Shown piece after piece: positions 44,817 through 57,334 of a DNA stretch of 64,000 nt. This DNA comes from Phlebopus portentosus (lineage: Eukaryota; Basidiomycota; Agaricomycetes; Boletales; Boletinellaceae): assembly GCA_037892935.1 (NCBI GenBank), contig JAYXKI010000007.1, positions 1,922,001 through 1,986,000 of the forward strand. The letters are read 5' to 3'. A program made the position numbers and the translations under genes. The number at the start of each line of letters is the position of its first letter. Within the stretch, counting starts at the first letter, position 1. Under the pieces are notes generated by a model. That model made no database searches and had not been told where the DNA came from. It saw only the letters and a program-made list of their open reading frames with translations.

Positions 44817-45502
44817 GACTCTGTCCGAACAAGTTCCAAGAGTTGCTCATACACGATTCGTTTCGTCTCGCCTTCTCTCGGAAGTCCAATCTGATGCACT
44901 TGTCATTCAGGTATGATGTCTTATATGTCACTTCGGCTCACCTCTTGTACATAGCGACAAAGTGTCATTGCAATTGCTGCACCCCGCGAGTACGAGACAA
45001 TGGTGATCTCACCAGGTTTATCTACAGTCATAGCTTTATTATTAGCAGACACCACACGATATGTACTATCACTCGCATTTCTTCCTGATCTTGTCAATCA
45101 CCTTTGCGACGATCCACAAGAGACTACCTCCACGTACTGCGTCAAGCCATCCTAAAGGAGTGTTTGCAGCGCCGACTCCCCGCTGAGAAAGGAAACTCTT
45201 TCAGATACCAGAAAACCATAGGATATGAATCTCGGTATACCTCGTATAGAATCGTCTGCTTTGACGTTGCAGATTTGTCGAGGGCCGTATAGATCCGCCC
45301 AACATGCGAAAGTGGCTTTCTAGTTTCTCTGGTGCGGCAACTCAGAAAGCAAACAGGAAGCACGGAAGTGGTTTGGGCATACGTATGGCGCGTACCGTCT
45401 AATAAGTGAACGCCGAAGACTTTTAATGACACAATATTCGTTCATCAAAAAAAGCTTACCGAATTCTCTCTCCTGCTAGCAAGAAGCCCATGCCGACCGA
45501 TA
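44817..45502. other. Intergenic, nothing recognised
   Basis: This lies immediately after the end of duplication unit B. It has no supported frame. Confidence 0.4.
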
Positions 45503-45622
45503 CACGTGTGTGACAACGCACAGCGTGCACTTGGAAGAAGAAGAAGTAGTAGAAAGCGCGCCGGTGTTAGGCTTGTCACAAGTGCACGTGGGACTCCGAA
45601 GTAGGCATCACGTGATCACGTG
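45503..45622. promoter_or_regulatory. Cluster of four CACGTG (E-box) sites
   Basis: CACGTG occurs at 45503-45508, 45585-45590, 45609-45614 and 45617-45622. The last two form a tight TCACGTGATCACGTGT pair. The cluster ends 42 bp before the ATG at 45664. In fungi CACGTG is bound by bHLH factors of the Cbf1/Pho4 class. Confidence 0.6.
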
Positions 45623-45663
45623 TGACAAGTCAAATTGGATACCGTGTCGTTCATTCACCAGCC

Positions 45664-46577
45664 ATGAAATTCCACAAAGAGCCCTACAAAAACATGTACC
45701 AACTGTATGGTCTCGGCGATGTCAACCAGGGAAAGAATATCCCTGCACGTGGTACTCAGCACATCGTGTTATTTGATTGTTCTGAAGCCAGTGGAGGAGG
45801 CGCTGTAGCAGAGGGTCGGAAAGAATTACAAGGCAAAGTCACTGAATCGACAGTGGTTAGTCCTGCTCTCGCTGGATTTCTGGAGAGGCTGCCCCCAAGC
45901 GATAATGTGCACGTCCATGTAGTGGTAAAATCAGTTTACGGTACGAAGATGACGTCGGGCTCATTTGAATTTTTTTCAGCCCTGGGTAGACCCAGATGCA
46001 GAGGAATCTAAGAAAGCCTCTCATGTGTCTCGTCTCTTGCGAGTACTGAAGTCCGAGAAACGGCGATGTGTTGAAAGCCAGATTCATCGTCAATACGAGC
46101 ATCTCGTCAAGAACTGTGAGTCACACCTTTTTTCCATAGTTATCTGATCGACGCATTCAATCACCAGACAAAGTCAATTCGCGAGTTGGTCGGAACGGAA
46201 CAAGGGATGGAATATATCTGTTCGGGGATGCAGAAGGTGCTCTTGCTGTCATTGCCGTCACTCGCATTGTGGCCAACGTGAGTAATGCAATACTGTCTCT
46301 GGAGGAACGCATTCATGTCTTACCATCCCAGGTGGGAATTCTCCAACCCGCATACCGGGAAGATGAAGTTGACAAAGCGATCGATATTGGCCAGCGTGGT
46401 CCACGTGAAGAATGGGAGGATTATATGAGTTGGCCCATGCTTATCGTACAGTTACTTCTCATCGTCCTTCGTAGTCAATTATTCGGTGTTTCGATTCCCG
46501 AGTCGAACTACTTGGACTCTGGACTAATGATAAAATACTACATTCTCTGGAACCTGTCCGAGAAGCTTCTGGTATAG
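45664..46577 (+). CDS. Protein of unknown function, at least four exons
   Basis: The exons are 45664-45933, 45980-46115, 46168-46277 and 46332-46577, in phases 0, 1 and 0, with introns of 46-54 nt. They give about 253 residues starting MKFHKEPYKNMYQLYGLGDV. Recognisable but unnamed segments are IPARGTQHIVLFDCSEASGG, RVGRNGTRDGIYLFGDAEGA and VGILQPAYREDEVDKAIDIG. The last 50 codons are hydrophobic (MLIVQLLLIVLRSQLFGVS) and could include an unspliced intron, so the end is uncertain. There is no signal peptide. The cluster of CACGTG sites just upstream suggests bHLH control. I do not know the family. Confidence 0.55.
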
Positions 46578-48661
46578 CAAACGTCTTCCAGTATTCCAGA
46601 TCCCCGTGTATGTTTCACTGAATACTTCCGCACGCGTGGTGATTAGCTGACAGAAACTAATTTTCAACAGGTGAGCGTTGTGGTCAGTATTTTAGTGATG
46701 TAAGTGACAGAACATGCCGTGGAAAGTGCGCCTCGCAGACGATGGCTCGCAAGCTTCGGGAGTTGTTCAGCGTCGCAGATGACGGAGCTATTCTGACGAC
46801 AAAAGGCAACATCGGAAAATAATGCGTCCCGCCTTCCCCCATCAAAGAAAATGCTACGCGAAGCAATCCCGGTGCGAGTTCAACTTTGTCCAATACTGAT
46901 GTCGGCAGAGTAGGGAAGGCCGCTTGCGAAGCGATTATTGAACAGGAGAAAAAGCGAACCCCTGGTTTGAAAACGTTTCTTCGTCTGGGCGGCAGTTCAA
47001 TTCTCGACACACTGAACGAGTGCGCGTCCGTTCTTAGTTATTGCGGGATAAAATCGAATTTCACGTGTTCGGTAATAAAAGATGGTTCGAAGCTCAGGCG
47101 CGAGAGGTGACAAAGGACGCGCTGCCTCTGCATTTTGGTAGGACGTTTACTGGAGTGAAGTACCACGGTAATTTTTACAATACTTGACCCAAAACAGTAA
47201 GAGGAGAATGTTATTAAACAAGTAACTAGACCTGCATAACCAACAGTTTTGGGAAGATGCGTGAAAGCACGTAAGGCTGAGCTTGAATCTACATAATTGA
47301 ACATTCTTGGCGACGCTACTCTAGTGATAAGTACAGTACATAGACATTTGCCATATCCTTAACTGACTGATAAGTAAAGATTTCGTATATGAGCCATGCC
47401 CATCCCCAACGAGCCTTTCTCCTCGCGGCTCGAACAGCGTCGTCCTCTGCATCATGCTCGTCTTCCATATACTTATCAACAAGCAAGTCAACTGTTTTAA
47501 TGACGACTAATTCCTTCTAATCGTGCTTCACAGCAATTGGATGGGAAGACGAAACACCAGAAGGTTCCGCAGCTTCTGAGGCGTAGATATTATTATTGGA
47601 AGACTCGGATACGCCAAACCAATGCTGGTGAATCAGGAAATGGAGGGAGGTGTCTCACAAGGAACCAGAACAAAGTCATGAAGGCCATAACGGGAAGCTC
47701 GAGGTACGGTACAGTGAGTGAGACAAAGTCGACTGGGAAGAACGTGTGATAGAATGAAGTCCATCCTTGGACTGCCACATAAAATGAAAAATCACATGGG
47801 CATCAACATTTCGACTGCGCATATTTATGTGAATAGAGAAGAACGTACGATGAAGGATACCGAAATGACACCGGAAAGGGCACTCCAAGTCCATGTCCAA
47901 CTGGCTCTGAACTTCATTTCGGACAAGGCCTTACGGAAACGCCACGAGGCTATATATGCCGATGGACGACCAAGCGAGCTACGATGTCAGAAATGTGACG
48001 TTCAGCAAGACACACATGCAGTATTGATAACGCAAAGTTGTGCCAACCTGATTGGACACGCCGATAATGTTCTGCAGCCATCCCCAGGGCTCACCGAAAC
48101 CTACAAAAGAACTCGCGAAGCACAATGCACTGATGTTTGTCGTACCAAGGAGGGTCCATAGAGGAACTCCTCTCGAAGTCGTATAGGAAAAGAATTGAGG
48201 TGCAAGTCGAGGCGAAGAAGTTGAAAGAGAGTTGAGAATGGCTGGTAGGCACTAGCCAGTTCCGCAGGATTATCCTCTGTCTTTCCGTACAAAATGCTGT
48301 ACAGATCCGGTGCACATAGAACCAACCTCTGAGCATTCAGATAACAGGCCGAAAAAGAAAAGGGCTAAGATTATTCGATCATCCGATAAGTTTTAGGTGT
48401 TCACAGAGATCCTACGCGGATTCAGGCTTCGAAGTTATGATAGGCCTCGCCTGGAGTTTAACCGCAGCGTCTTTGGATATGCGGTGTCGGAACTCGGTGC
48501 CTAAGGCAGTGTGGTTGGCCATGTGTTGTTATCATGATTCGTGCGGTGCGTGCGTGAAGCAAAACGCGTGTCGCAACTACAGTAGATGGTGTGATGTGAG
48601 TATTTTGCTTCCGTGAGAATTGACTGGATGAGGTAATCATCCAAGTTACTTTTCGCAACTT
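46578..48661. other. No supported gene
   Basis: A 147-codon plus-strand frame (47718-48161) has a pair of Cys (LRCQKCDVQ) but no recognisable domain and no clear splice context. The rest holds only short frames. The last part is the promoter region of GPI8. Confidence 0.3.
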
Positions 48662-50180
48662 ATGCTTCTACCACGGTTATTCGTCAACTCGCTCGTTCTT
48701 CTGGCTTGCTTGTCATGCTGCTTGGCTAGCGTAAAGGACCAACGGAACAGCGTTGCGGTGGAAGAATTCTTCCGACTGCAAAATGCGGATGGACTGCCGA
48801 CGTCGACATCGTTGAATCACACAAATAACTGGGCAGTCCTCGTCAGCGCATCCCGTTACTGGTTCAATTACAGAGTGCGTACACTTTTCCTTCGAGTCTG
48901 AATGGGAAACATAACTCAGTCATGACATCAGCACATGTCCAATGCCCTTGGAATGTGAGTGTCACATCATAGCTACTCGACCTTCATCGTTAGGTTAGAG
49001 CTTGTTCTGTGCAGGTATCGAACGGTGAAACGCCTAGGCATTCCAGATTCAAATATCATCCTCATGCTCGCCGATGATACTGCATGTAACGCGCGTAATC
49101 ATTTTCCTGGTGCAGTATACGCTGGATCAGGGCGCAAGATTGATTTGTATGGTGACAATATCGAGGTGGACTATAGAGGCTATGAAGTGACCGTAGAGAA
49201 TCTGATTCGTCTCCTGACAGGTGCGTTGATGTCCTTCTGGTTTCAACGGAAACCTTCTAACTAGATATACGTATCCAGGCAGGTTGGACGAGTCTGTACC
49301 GAGAAGTAAGCGGTTACTCACCGACACTCGCTCAAATGTTTTCGTCTACCTGACTGGTCATGGTGGAAATGAGTTCCTGAAGTTCCAGGATAACGAAGAG
49401 ATCAGTGCGTTTGACATCGCAGATGCGTTTGAGCAAATGTGGCAGAAGAAGAGGTACTTTAGTAGCCATGCATGATTAGGAAGACTCAGGCCTTGACAAT
49501 GCTTTCCAAAGGTATAACGAGCTATTCTTCATGATCGACACGTGTCAAGCAAATACAATGTACTCGAAAATCTATTCTCCAAACATCCTCGCGACGGGAT
49601 CATCTGAATTAGCAGAAAACTCGTATTCGGTACGCCACACGATCTCATTGCCGGCTGTCGACTGAACTTTGCTCCGTAGCATGAAAACGATAATGATATT
49701 GGTGTTGCGGTGATTGACAGCTTCACGCATCACATCCTTCAGTTCATGGAAGGGATAAACAAGACCAGCCACGCATCCATGCAAGACCTTGTACGCTCCT
49801 TAATGTCATGATGGCTCATTCCGTTTCGCTCATCTTCTCAAAAGTTCTCTACATTTGACCATCGGCTAATCAAGTCGCATGCCGGCGTGCGCGCAGATCT
49901 TTTTCGTCGTCCGCTGAATGAAGTCCGAATTACGGATTTCCTTGGAGGCGTTGCGCACGTGGGTATTCTGCCTGAAGACGACGAGAGTGAAGAAACTGTA
50001 AACTCTGCAGAAGAACTGGGCGGACATAGACCTATTCTACCTCAATCCGCTTCATTATGGACCACCATGAATTCAACAGAGCCACTAGGGGGACAGAGCG
50101 TGGAATGGCGGGCCACAAGATCATGGACCGCGGTCGCACTCCTCGGTGGACTTGCCGGATGGGCTCTGATGAGCGGGTAG
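48662..50180 (+). CDS. GPI8: GPI-anchor transamidase catalytic subunit (peptidase C13)
   Basis: Seven exons fit in phase: 48662-48874, 48932-48954, 49015-49220, 49279-49453, 49512-49629, 49680-49790 and 49845-50180. They give 393 residues. The protein has a signal peptide ([18 protein letters not shown]), the start of the caspase-like fold ([20 protein letters not shown]), catalytic His175 in [14 protein letters not shown] and catalytic Cys217 in [12 protein letters not shown]. It ends with a hydrophobic anchor ([18 protein letters not shown]). GPI8 works in the ER lumen with Gaa1, Gpi16, Gpi17 and Gab1, cleaving the C-terminal signal and attaching the GPI anchor. The length and residue spacing fit the family. 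It is convergent with the F-box gene, 345 bp away. Confidence 0.95.
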
Positions 50181-50525
50181 CGACCGAGGGCAAAATACCT
50201 CTGTGCATATACATCTATTGTCTTCACTACATTAATGGATGTATTTCCATTTCTCCGCGATATTACCTCATATATGACTTCTCGGACTCTCTGCTGAGCT
50301 TTATCCATTTGTACTGCAACTGTCCGTGCTTTCCCAAATCAACCTCCAAGCTCGTTCTCCTACACGCCGATGCCCTTTTCAGATGCGGGTCTCGGATAAC
50401 GAGGGATCGGCCTAGTCTTGCTGTACGGATTACTGTTGGAGAACGGATGAAGCGAAGGTTAAAGGGGGCATGCATTTCATTGGGAGCGCATGTAAACGCG
50501 GATACAAAAATCGAATAAGACAAGT

Positions 50526-52204
50526 CTAAGCCCTGGTCTTCCATAAAACACCGCAACGAGTGAACAAAGCTCGGATTTCGTCACCCTGCTCTGGAGTGCA
50601 TTGATCTACAACAATTCTCCTCGGTCCACGACCCCGATCAGTGACAACGTCTCTGAAAATCTCCAAGAGTCCTAGTGTACACGGATTTGAATCGGTCACA
50701 TATATGCAATCAATAAGCCGAGGTGCGATGCAGTCAGTTTGTTTCGTATCCCAATGGACGGAAACGCAACGGGAAAGCACAAGGGTCTCCAGGCTACTCG
50801 GAATATTTGACAGAATATCACGGAGGGATTCGACAGCGAACGGAGGTAAGGATGTGCTGCCTATTCTCCTTTGCGTCACATCGACTCCAACGCTCAGCGA
50901 TCGCACGCGCCCTTGCCATTGCATAAACCTGACAGCTTCCCTTCTCCACCCCGTGAAATCCGCGTCCTTCATGGGGTGTGTAGTCTCCTGGTACGTGTCA
51001 AAGGCAGAATGGTAATCCTCGTCCATCTGTGAACGCCCGATCATATTGAAAGAGAATTCCGCAACATTTTCGCAGGCAAGACTCGATAATATGCGACTTA
51101 AAAGTGACGACGATGTCTTCCCGGAGATTTGGATCGATAAAGCGCGGAGATTTGGTAACTCGACATTTGCGTCCGGCTTGTCATCATACCACGCGGAGGT
51201 ATGCGCGAACGAAATACTGAGCTTCCTTAAGAAGGGCGTGGAGCCAAGGAAAACAAGCAGCTCGTTTACATAGATAGAGTCTTCGCCAAAAGTTAGCTCG
51301 CATTGGACGATGCCTATCCCAGGCAGAGGATGTGGAACGAAGTTTGCCTCCAGGAAACGCAATTGAGGCGTCGACCAAGTTTCGTATATATGCGGATTTG
51401 CTTGTCCGACGCGCTGGATCTGAACTGACTGTTGACTGGAAATATATTTTGATCTACTCATACTTAGACTCCTGAGTGAAGGGAGTTGGATTGCGTCGAA
51501 TTGAGGGTGTAAACTTGGATCGTTGACAGGAGAAATGACGAGTTCTTGAAGCCGTGCACTGTGATCAAGTACTCCGCTCGCTTTCATGGAGAAGTATGGG
51601 ATCGGTTCGATGCGAGCCCTGAGAGGCATGTTCCCGCTTCGCTCTACTATAGTCATAATCTGTGTGGGCGTCGACTTCAGCATTAGAGGGAACTTCGCCC
51701 AGATTTCCGGGGAAGCAAGCATTATGGTTCTGAATCGACTGCATACTTGACATAACTGGATAGCATCAGCGAGAGCCGAGGCAGCGTGCCAGAATATGAG
51801 AGACAGCAGTTCGGAGGGTAATCTAGCGAGTCCATGATGCATGGCTACCGCGGCTATGCACTTCTCTGTGTGATCAATCGCTTGTTCCAGAGAATTTGTT
51901 AGTGCGGACAGTGTTCTGAACACGCCCTTGAACCTCCTGACCTGGTCTCGTGAACCTTTGAATGTCCCTGAAAAGTCAGAGGAGGAAAACATCTCAGGAC
52001 AGCTACCAATAATGATAGTTATGAATTTAACGAGGGAAACATGTTATGAAACACGACTCACCGTTCATTCATGAGCGCATCCCACATAGCACCGGTTTCC
52101 ACCATCGTCTTGCTACAGGATGCTCCTGTCAGAACATCGCTCAGGAGATCAAACAGTGCTTGGATGTCGCTTCTGTATAGTTCAGGGACTACAGTTGCAG
52201 GCAT
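50526..52204 (-). CDS. F-box protein, complete paralogue of the left-edge gene
   Basis: Exon 1 is 52204-52062 (MPATVVPELYRSDIQALFDL), the intron is 52061-52003 (59 nt, GTGAGT...GGTAG), and exon 2 is 52002-50526. The joined protein has 539 residues. The F-box is near residue 110 (HGLARLPSELLSLIFWHAAS, then QVCSRFRTIMLASPEIWAKF). The remainder has leucine-rich stretches (LRSLSMSRS, NLRALSIQIS, LETLVLSRC) and a C-terminal part RRIVVDQCTPEQGDEI. The left-edge gene (1-577) shares the intron position and phase. It is a predicted SCF substrate receptor with unknown target. Confidence 0.87.
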
Positions 52205-52485
52205 TGCGAGTCTAGTCGAGTACTGTGTTTGAGAACGGAGCAGAGAGCTTGTCTACGAGATAGCGTCAATAAGAGACGGCATAAGAATGAATTGGGGTAA
52301 AACTGACTTAGAAAGGGTCGAAGCCGTCTCAGGCCGTTTCGAAAGTTAAATTTATGTAAGTTCGGCCCTGTTCAACATGGGCGGAGCTTGAAAGTATCGC
52401 ATCATTTGTCTGGACCTTTGGTGAGCACAGGCACACGCAGATTCATCAATAAAGTATCCGATCAAAATGCAGGGCAGGAAGGATC

Positions 52486-53390
52486 TCAAAGGATCTGTGA
52501 TTGATCTGCGGTTCCCTTGAATTCCCTGAGACCGTTTAATGCGAATTCAGGCCGTCCGACCTTACAAAGCACTGCGGATGTGGTACAGGACTGGGACTGT
52601 TTGACAACTTGTAAGCAGCGTCTACCCCCCCCTCCCCGCGCGGCGACAAGACCCTCAGCATCGCCTGCGATGGTGAGTGTGCGAGGGAATCCCTCCAAGC
52701 TCACGTTTTCGAGGTGCAAGCATACGGGTGAATTGTAAGGGGTCTGAGAGGCTATAACTAGTCCCAAGGCTCGATGAACGCAGGTTGCGCATCAACTGCA
52801 TGAGGGGCTCTAAACGGCATGGAATATTGTGTTTGGCAATCATGTTAAGAGATGTCCCTTCAAACCAGTGAGAGCCGCTCAAATCGACCCAAGGAGAGAG
52901 TAGGACGAGGGCTGATGGCACGCCCGGCAAGTTTGGAATGGTCCCTTCGAATTCGATCAGGTAGCGCAGCAGTGCTTGCGCGAGATATGCGCCTGCGGAG
53001 TTACTGGCAACGATCAGCTGGGACGGAGAGAAAATCCCAACTTATTGATTAAATAGTTGTTATCCTTAGATTGCATCGATCAATATGCAAGGTATCTGTC
53101 CTCTCGTCGGTTCGGGATGACAACCTGTGCTTCACATTGAATGAACGTTCGACAGATAGGCAGGAATCGAGGAATCCACAAGCAGCGTTCGAGCACTGAT
53201 CACTTGGATGTGCAGAAGCCGTCGTGTAACCTCCGCCGTGAAGGAAATTAACTTTCTCGTGCCTTGCTAGACCGCGATGGTTGTACCGTCTCTGTGCATC
53301 CAATGACTAGGAATCTGAGCTGCATCCGTTCTTGTTTTATCCGCTCATGCACTGAATTTTCCTGTGATTAGGGCGCCGTCGACGTCGACG
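52486..53390 (-). pseudogene. Heavily decayed HSL-type hydrolase copy
   Basis: Pieces of the hydrolase at 992-2118 appear in the same order in different frames: NFLHGGGYTTASAHPSDQCS near 53240, PGVPSALVLLSPWVDLSGSH near 52900, and NVSLEGFPRTLTIAGDAEGL near 52690. The region of the nucleophile elbow (about 53010) no longer keeps the GxSxG frame. Its place behind the F-box gene mirrors the left edge of the window. Confidence 0.85.
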
Positions 53391-54258
53391 TCTTTGGAAT
53401 CGACGTTTTAATCTGAATGCGCCAGGATTTATCCAGCCAGCATCGATCTGCATTCACGTAATCATGTTACGTAACACAGAGAATCAGAGTCGGGGGATCT
53501 TCACGTTCTTTCGGACTTTCGGACCGTGAACGAGTGCACTGCCATTGTAACTACCCACCCAAAGAAAGCGTATTATAATGGTCCCAATCCAGAACCGAGG
53601 CCTCTGGAGGGATGGAGCCGCTTTAGTACAATGAGACATATTTATTTATCTCGTCAACGAACGAGGCTGCTGGTACTGGTACCTGGCGGAGGTAAGTACC
53701 TCTCTCGCTTCAACTGCTGCTCGATTTCTCACTCATATGATGTCCCCTTTTCACAATGCCCTCTGCGGTCCGTGTCGCAGATTGTATAGCAGCCAACTCC
53801 ATAGACCCCGTAACTTTCCAAGATGATCGAGAGATATCATTCTGGCTACTTATTCCACTCAGCAACGCGAGTCCACGAGACCCGTCTTGCGGCTCAATGA
53901 CGATCTCTTGTAGTGGACTCGACTCAACCGTTAATCACGTTTCCAAATACACGAACGAGGTTGGTATATATTCGGATTGAATGCCCTTCCCATGATCGTA
54001 GAGAACTACGCAACGATGTGGAAACCCATTTTCATGCCTCGAGAAGACCGTAGGGTTGAGGTCAGAACCACGGGTATATATTTACGGTGAGTACGCGTTA
54101 CACAGGAGGTCTGGAAACAAGCCGAACCAGTTCAATGATTACAACATTACAGGGACCAAAATGAACATCAACGACATCTCAGAAGCAAGAACCTTTGTAA
54201 ACTCATCAACACATTCTTTGATACATTAAGAACAAGGAATATAAATATCCGACGCCCA
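53391..54258. other. Intergenic, nothing recognised
   Basis: This holds the 3' flank of TUP1. A repeat of GTCGACGTCGACGTC lies at 53378-53400. No supported gene. Confidence 0.4.
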
Positions 54259-56988
54259 CTAAATCGTCGTATAACTCCCTGTAAATAGAGATGAGCGTCC
54301 GCAGCTTTAGAAACCCAAGAAACAGAACAACGTACAAAGCCTTGCCTGCATATCACCACTTCCAGTAGCGAGTATACCTCCTGTTGGACTGAGGTCAATC
54401 GAAATGACTGAGTTCTTGTGCCCTTGCAACATAGCCTGCACTTGTGCTGTACGCGCTTCCCAGAACTGGACACCTCGATCTTTCGACCCGGAGACAATCC
54501 ACTGTCCATCATGGCTTACCGCAACGCTGAGAACGTAATCTTTATGACCAGTAAAATTGAGTGTGTTGACACTACCCCGTTCCCCGCCTCCCCCATTCTC
54601 TTTAGGACGTGCCGCCGCACCGCTGTTATTTCCGGCTCCGAAACCAGAGGCAGAAGCGGAAGAAGAGCCTGTTGGAGTAGTTGGAGGAGGAAGAGGGTCT
54701 TTTCGGGAGCCATTGACAATCGCACTGATGTCCCAGTGCTTAAGCGTCTTGTCGAGACTGCCGCTGACAATTCCCTTTCCATCGGGAGTAAATGCAACAG
54801 AGTACACGGAGTCCCGATGTCCTTTTAACCTTTCCACCAAAATCCCGGATTGCACTTCCCAGATACGCACGACTGTATCGAGAGAACCGGCTGCGACAAA
54901 CCGACCATCCGGCGATATCGCGACGCTCGTCACACCCGCATCGACGCCATCTGGCTCGTTGATCTCCAGCACCTTCTGCATACCTGTTTCCATATCCCAA
55001 ATCCGTGTTGTCCTGTCCCCGGAGCCAGATACAATAAGTCTCCCATTCTTCGAAAAATCAAGGGAATATATTTCTTGCGTATGCCCTTCAAACACGCGCT
55101 TGACACGTTTCTTCGCGATCTCCCAAATCTAGAAGGCGATCATGCGGATAACAAGCGAATCGCCGTAGAAAGCCGATAGTAGTAATAATAACCGGAGGTT
55201 AGATTGCCGAAGATCAGTGTCAGAAAGTGATCCCCGACTGTAATGTAACGGAAACTGATACCCACCCTGATCGTCTTATCTTCAGCTCCTGTAGCCAGCA
55301 GTTTGCCATCTGGACTGAAGCAGACACTTCGGATGTATAAATCACCGACTGGATTCGCGCTCTCGTCGTTCAAGACACTGAAATTGAAGCAGTTAAGTAC
55401 TACGGTCTGAACGCACTCATTGACGCAACGCACCAGATCTTCTGTCCAGTCTTCGTATCGTAGATTTGAGCGGTCCTATTGCACCCGGTCGCGAGGTACT
55501 TCCCGTCTGCGGAGAAGCGCACACAACATACGACGCTACACACATGATTAGCATGCCTATCTACATTTCATTAAGAGCTGCAAGACATACCTCTCGTGGT
55601 TCAGCGTGTTGGTAAGGTTGACATCGAGTACCCGCTTGACTTTAGGATTGAAGACTGCAAACCAGTCAGGACCTTCCTTTTTCAAATCCGGCGGGAGCGT
55701 CTCTGGGTTGATGTCGTCGAGGAAAGCTCCACCCGATGCAGGAGGGGCAGACGGAGGATAAGGCGTCGGCCCTGCAACAGGAGGAGGCGGCAAGGAGGAT
55801 GAGGATGAGACGACAGCCGCTTGAGAGCTGGACTCTGGGTAGGATTTGTGGGCAGCAGACGGTGTAAAACGAGAAAAATGAGTTAAAAATGGTCACTACT
55901 GCCGAAGGAGAACCTACCCTTCGGTCTCTCGGTCTTTATGCGTTTTACCTCCCGCGAGTCCCTGTCACGCAACTCCCTTTCTCGTTCCCTTGCCTCCCGA
56001 TCGCGCAGATCGCGATCCCGAACATCACGATCACGCAGCTCTCGAGTGTCGCGGAGGTCTCTGTCACGCACATCTCGGTCGCGCACATCACGGACATCCC
56101 TGGAATCGCGCACGTCCCGCAAGTCACGTTCTCGGACGTCATCGCGACCACGATAACCATATGGCGGTTCCCCATAGGCAGGTCCAGGGTGTCCCATACC
56201 TGCATGTGCAGTATGAGGACTTGCATTTGCAGGAGGGAGAGACCCTGGAGGAGGAAGTCCCGTGGCAGGAGTGCCCGCTGTTGCAGGATGGGGAGGAAGA
56301 GTTGGTGGCTGAGCTTGCGCCTGTGCTTGGGCAGCTTGAGCCTGCTGGATCGTCTGACGAGCTTGAGCCAATTCCGCGCGCAGACGATTCACGTCATCCT
56401 CATACTGCTGCCGCGCCTTCGTATGCTGGTTCTCGAGTTCGTAGACCATTTGCTTGATATGGTTGAGCTCGTTGATCTGGGCGTGAACTTCGAATTAGGT
56501 CAGATTGGATTCGACACACGAAGATATAACATTCAACCAAAATCTGAATTCCAAAGGCAGGATGGAGTATACCATCCGCGCTGCCGCTTCATGTTCGGAA
56601 AGAAGTGGACGTATATTTAAAACCAGCAGACTCACTTCTGTTCTCAAAATCATCCTTTTGACCACGAAGCAAGACGACATCTTGAGCGGAGAGTTCAAAC
56701 TCCTGGCGGAGAATATCCAGCGCTTCTGTGACTCGTGCTGGAGAATGAGCTGGGGGAGGCACAGGAGGTGGGCCCTGAGGCTGCAAAGACCGGTGCTAGA
56801 AGAGGAAAGGGAAGTTGATTGGTGTTAGCGCCGCACGAACGGACGAGACGACAGAATGGAATGATAGCCAGAACACTGCGTCCTCTGCCACGACAATGAG
56901 CTGGTATGCGAGATCGACGGGAGCGACGACGACGAAAAATGCAGGAAAAAAGGGAATAAATACGTACGTTGTAGATTGAGGAGCTCAT
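54259..56988 (-). CDS. TUP1: Tup1-like general transcriptional co-repressor
   Basis: Eight exons fit in phase: 56988-56968, 56795-56636, 56487-55918, 55834-55591, 55535-55434, 55377-55266, 55128-54336 and 54278-54259. They give 673 residues. The N-terminal coiled coil is the tetramer and Ssn6-binding region ([37 protein letters not shown]). A Gln/Pro-rich linker is followed by an unusual Arg-Asp run of about 70 residues. The WD40 propeller starts with [20 protein letters not shown] and [20 protein letters not shown] and ends GDMQARLWSYTTI. A Ser/Gly/Ala-rich loop interrupts the blades after [14 protein letters not shown]. With Ssn6/Cyc8, Tup1 is recruited by DNA-binding repressors and represses many genes through histones and Mediator. 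The exon 7 donor (CTTT|GTACG) was chosen because it restores the invariant Trp. Confidence 0.93.
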
Positions 56989-57334
56989 GGTGGGTGTTGA
57001 TGAGAAAGAGACAACACAGAACCTCTCGGTATCAGCCGTCCATTTCAAGCATCTTGCTCCCACGTACAGCCACATTCAGGGTCCGGTGTCATCCGGCCCG
57101 ACACGTGGCGCTTCCGAACAATTATGTAACTTTGAAATCTAAATCTAATTCCATTCCGCGTAGATACGATACACGAATATAAACCGCCTCGGAACCAATC
57201 AGACGAGTTCAGCTGAACACTCAACATTGTTCTAGAGAGCATAAAAATCAAGAATCGCAGTCATCGTCATCGCTACCTTCTGGACACAGGGGAATTTGTG
57301 TCGGTCTCCCACCTTTAAATACGACGCCCAAGTG

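Noticed and set aside
47718..48161. 147-codon frame with two Cys as a gene
   Set aside because: No domain, no good splice or promoter context, and composition like the surrounding intergenic DNA.
55889..56620. 243-codon plus-strand frame opposite Tup1
   Set aside because: It is the antisense shadow of Tup1's repetitive linker. The minus strand has the full exon structure and domain homology.
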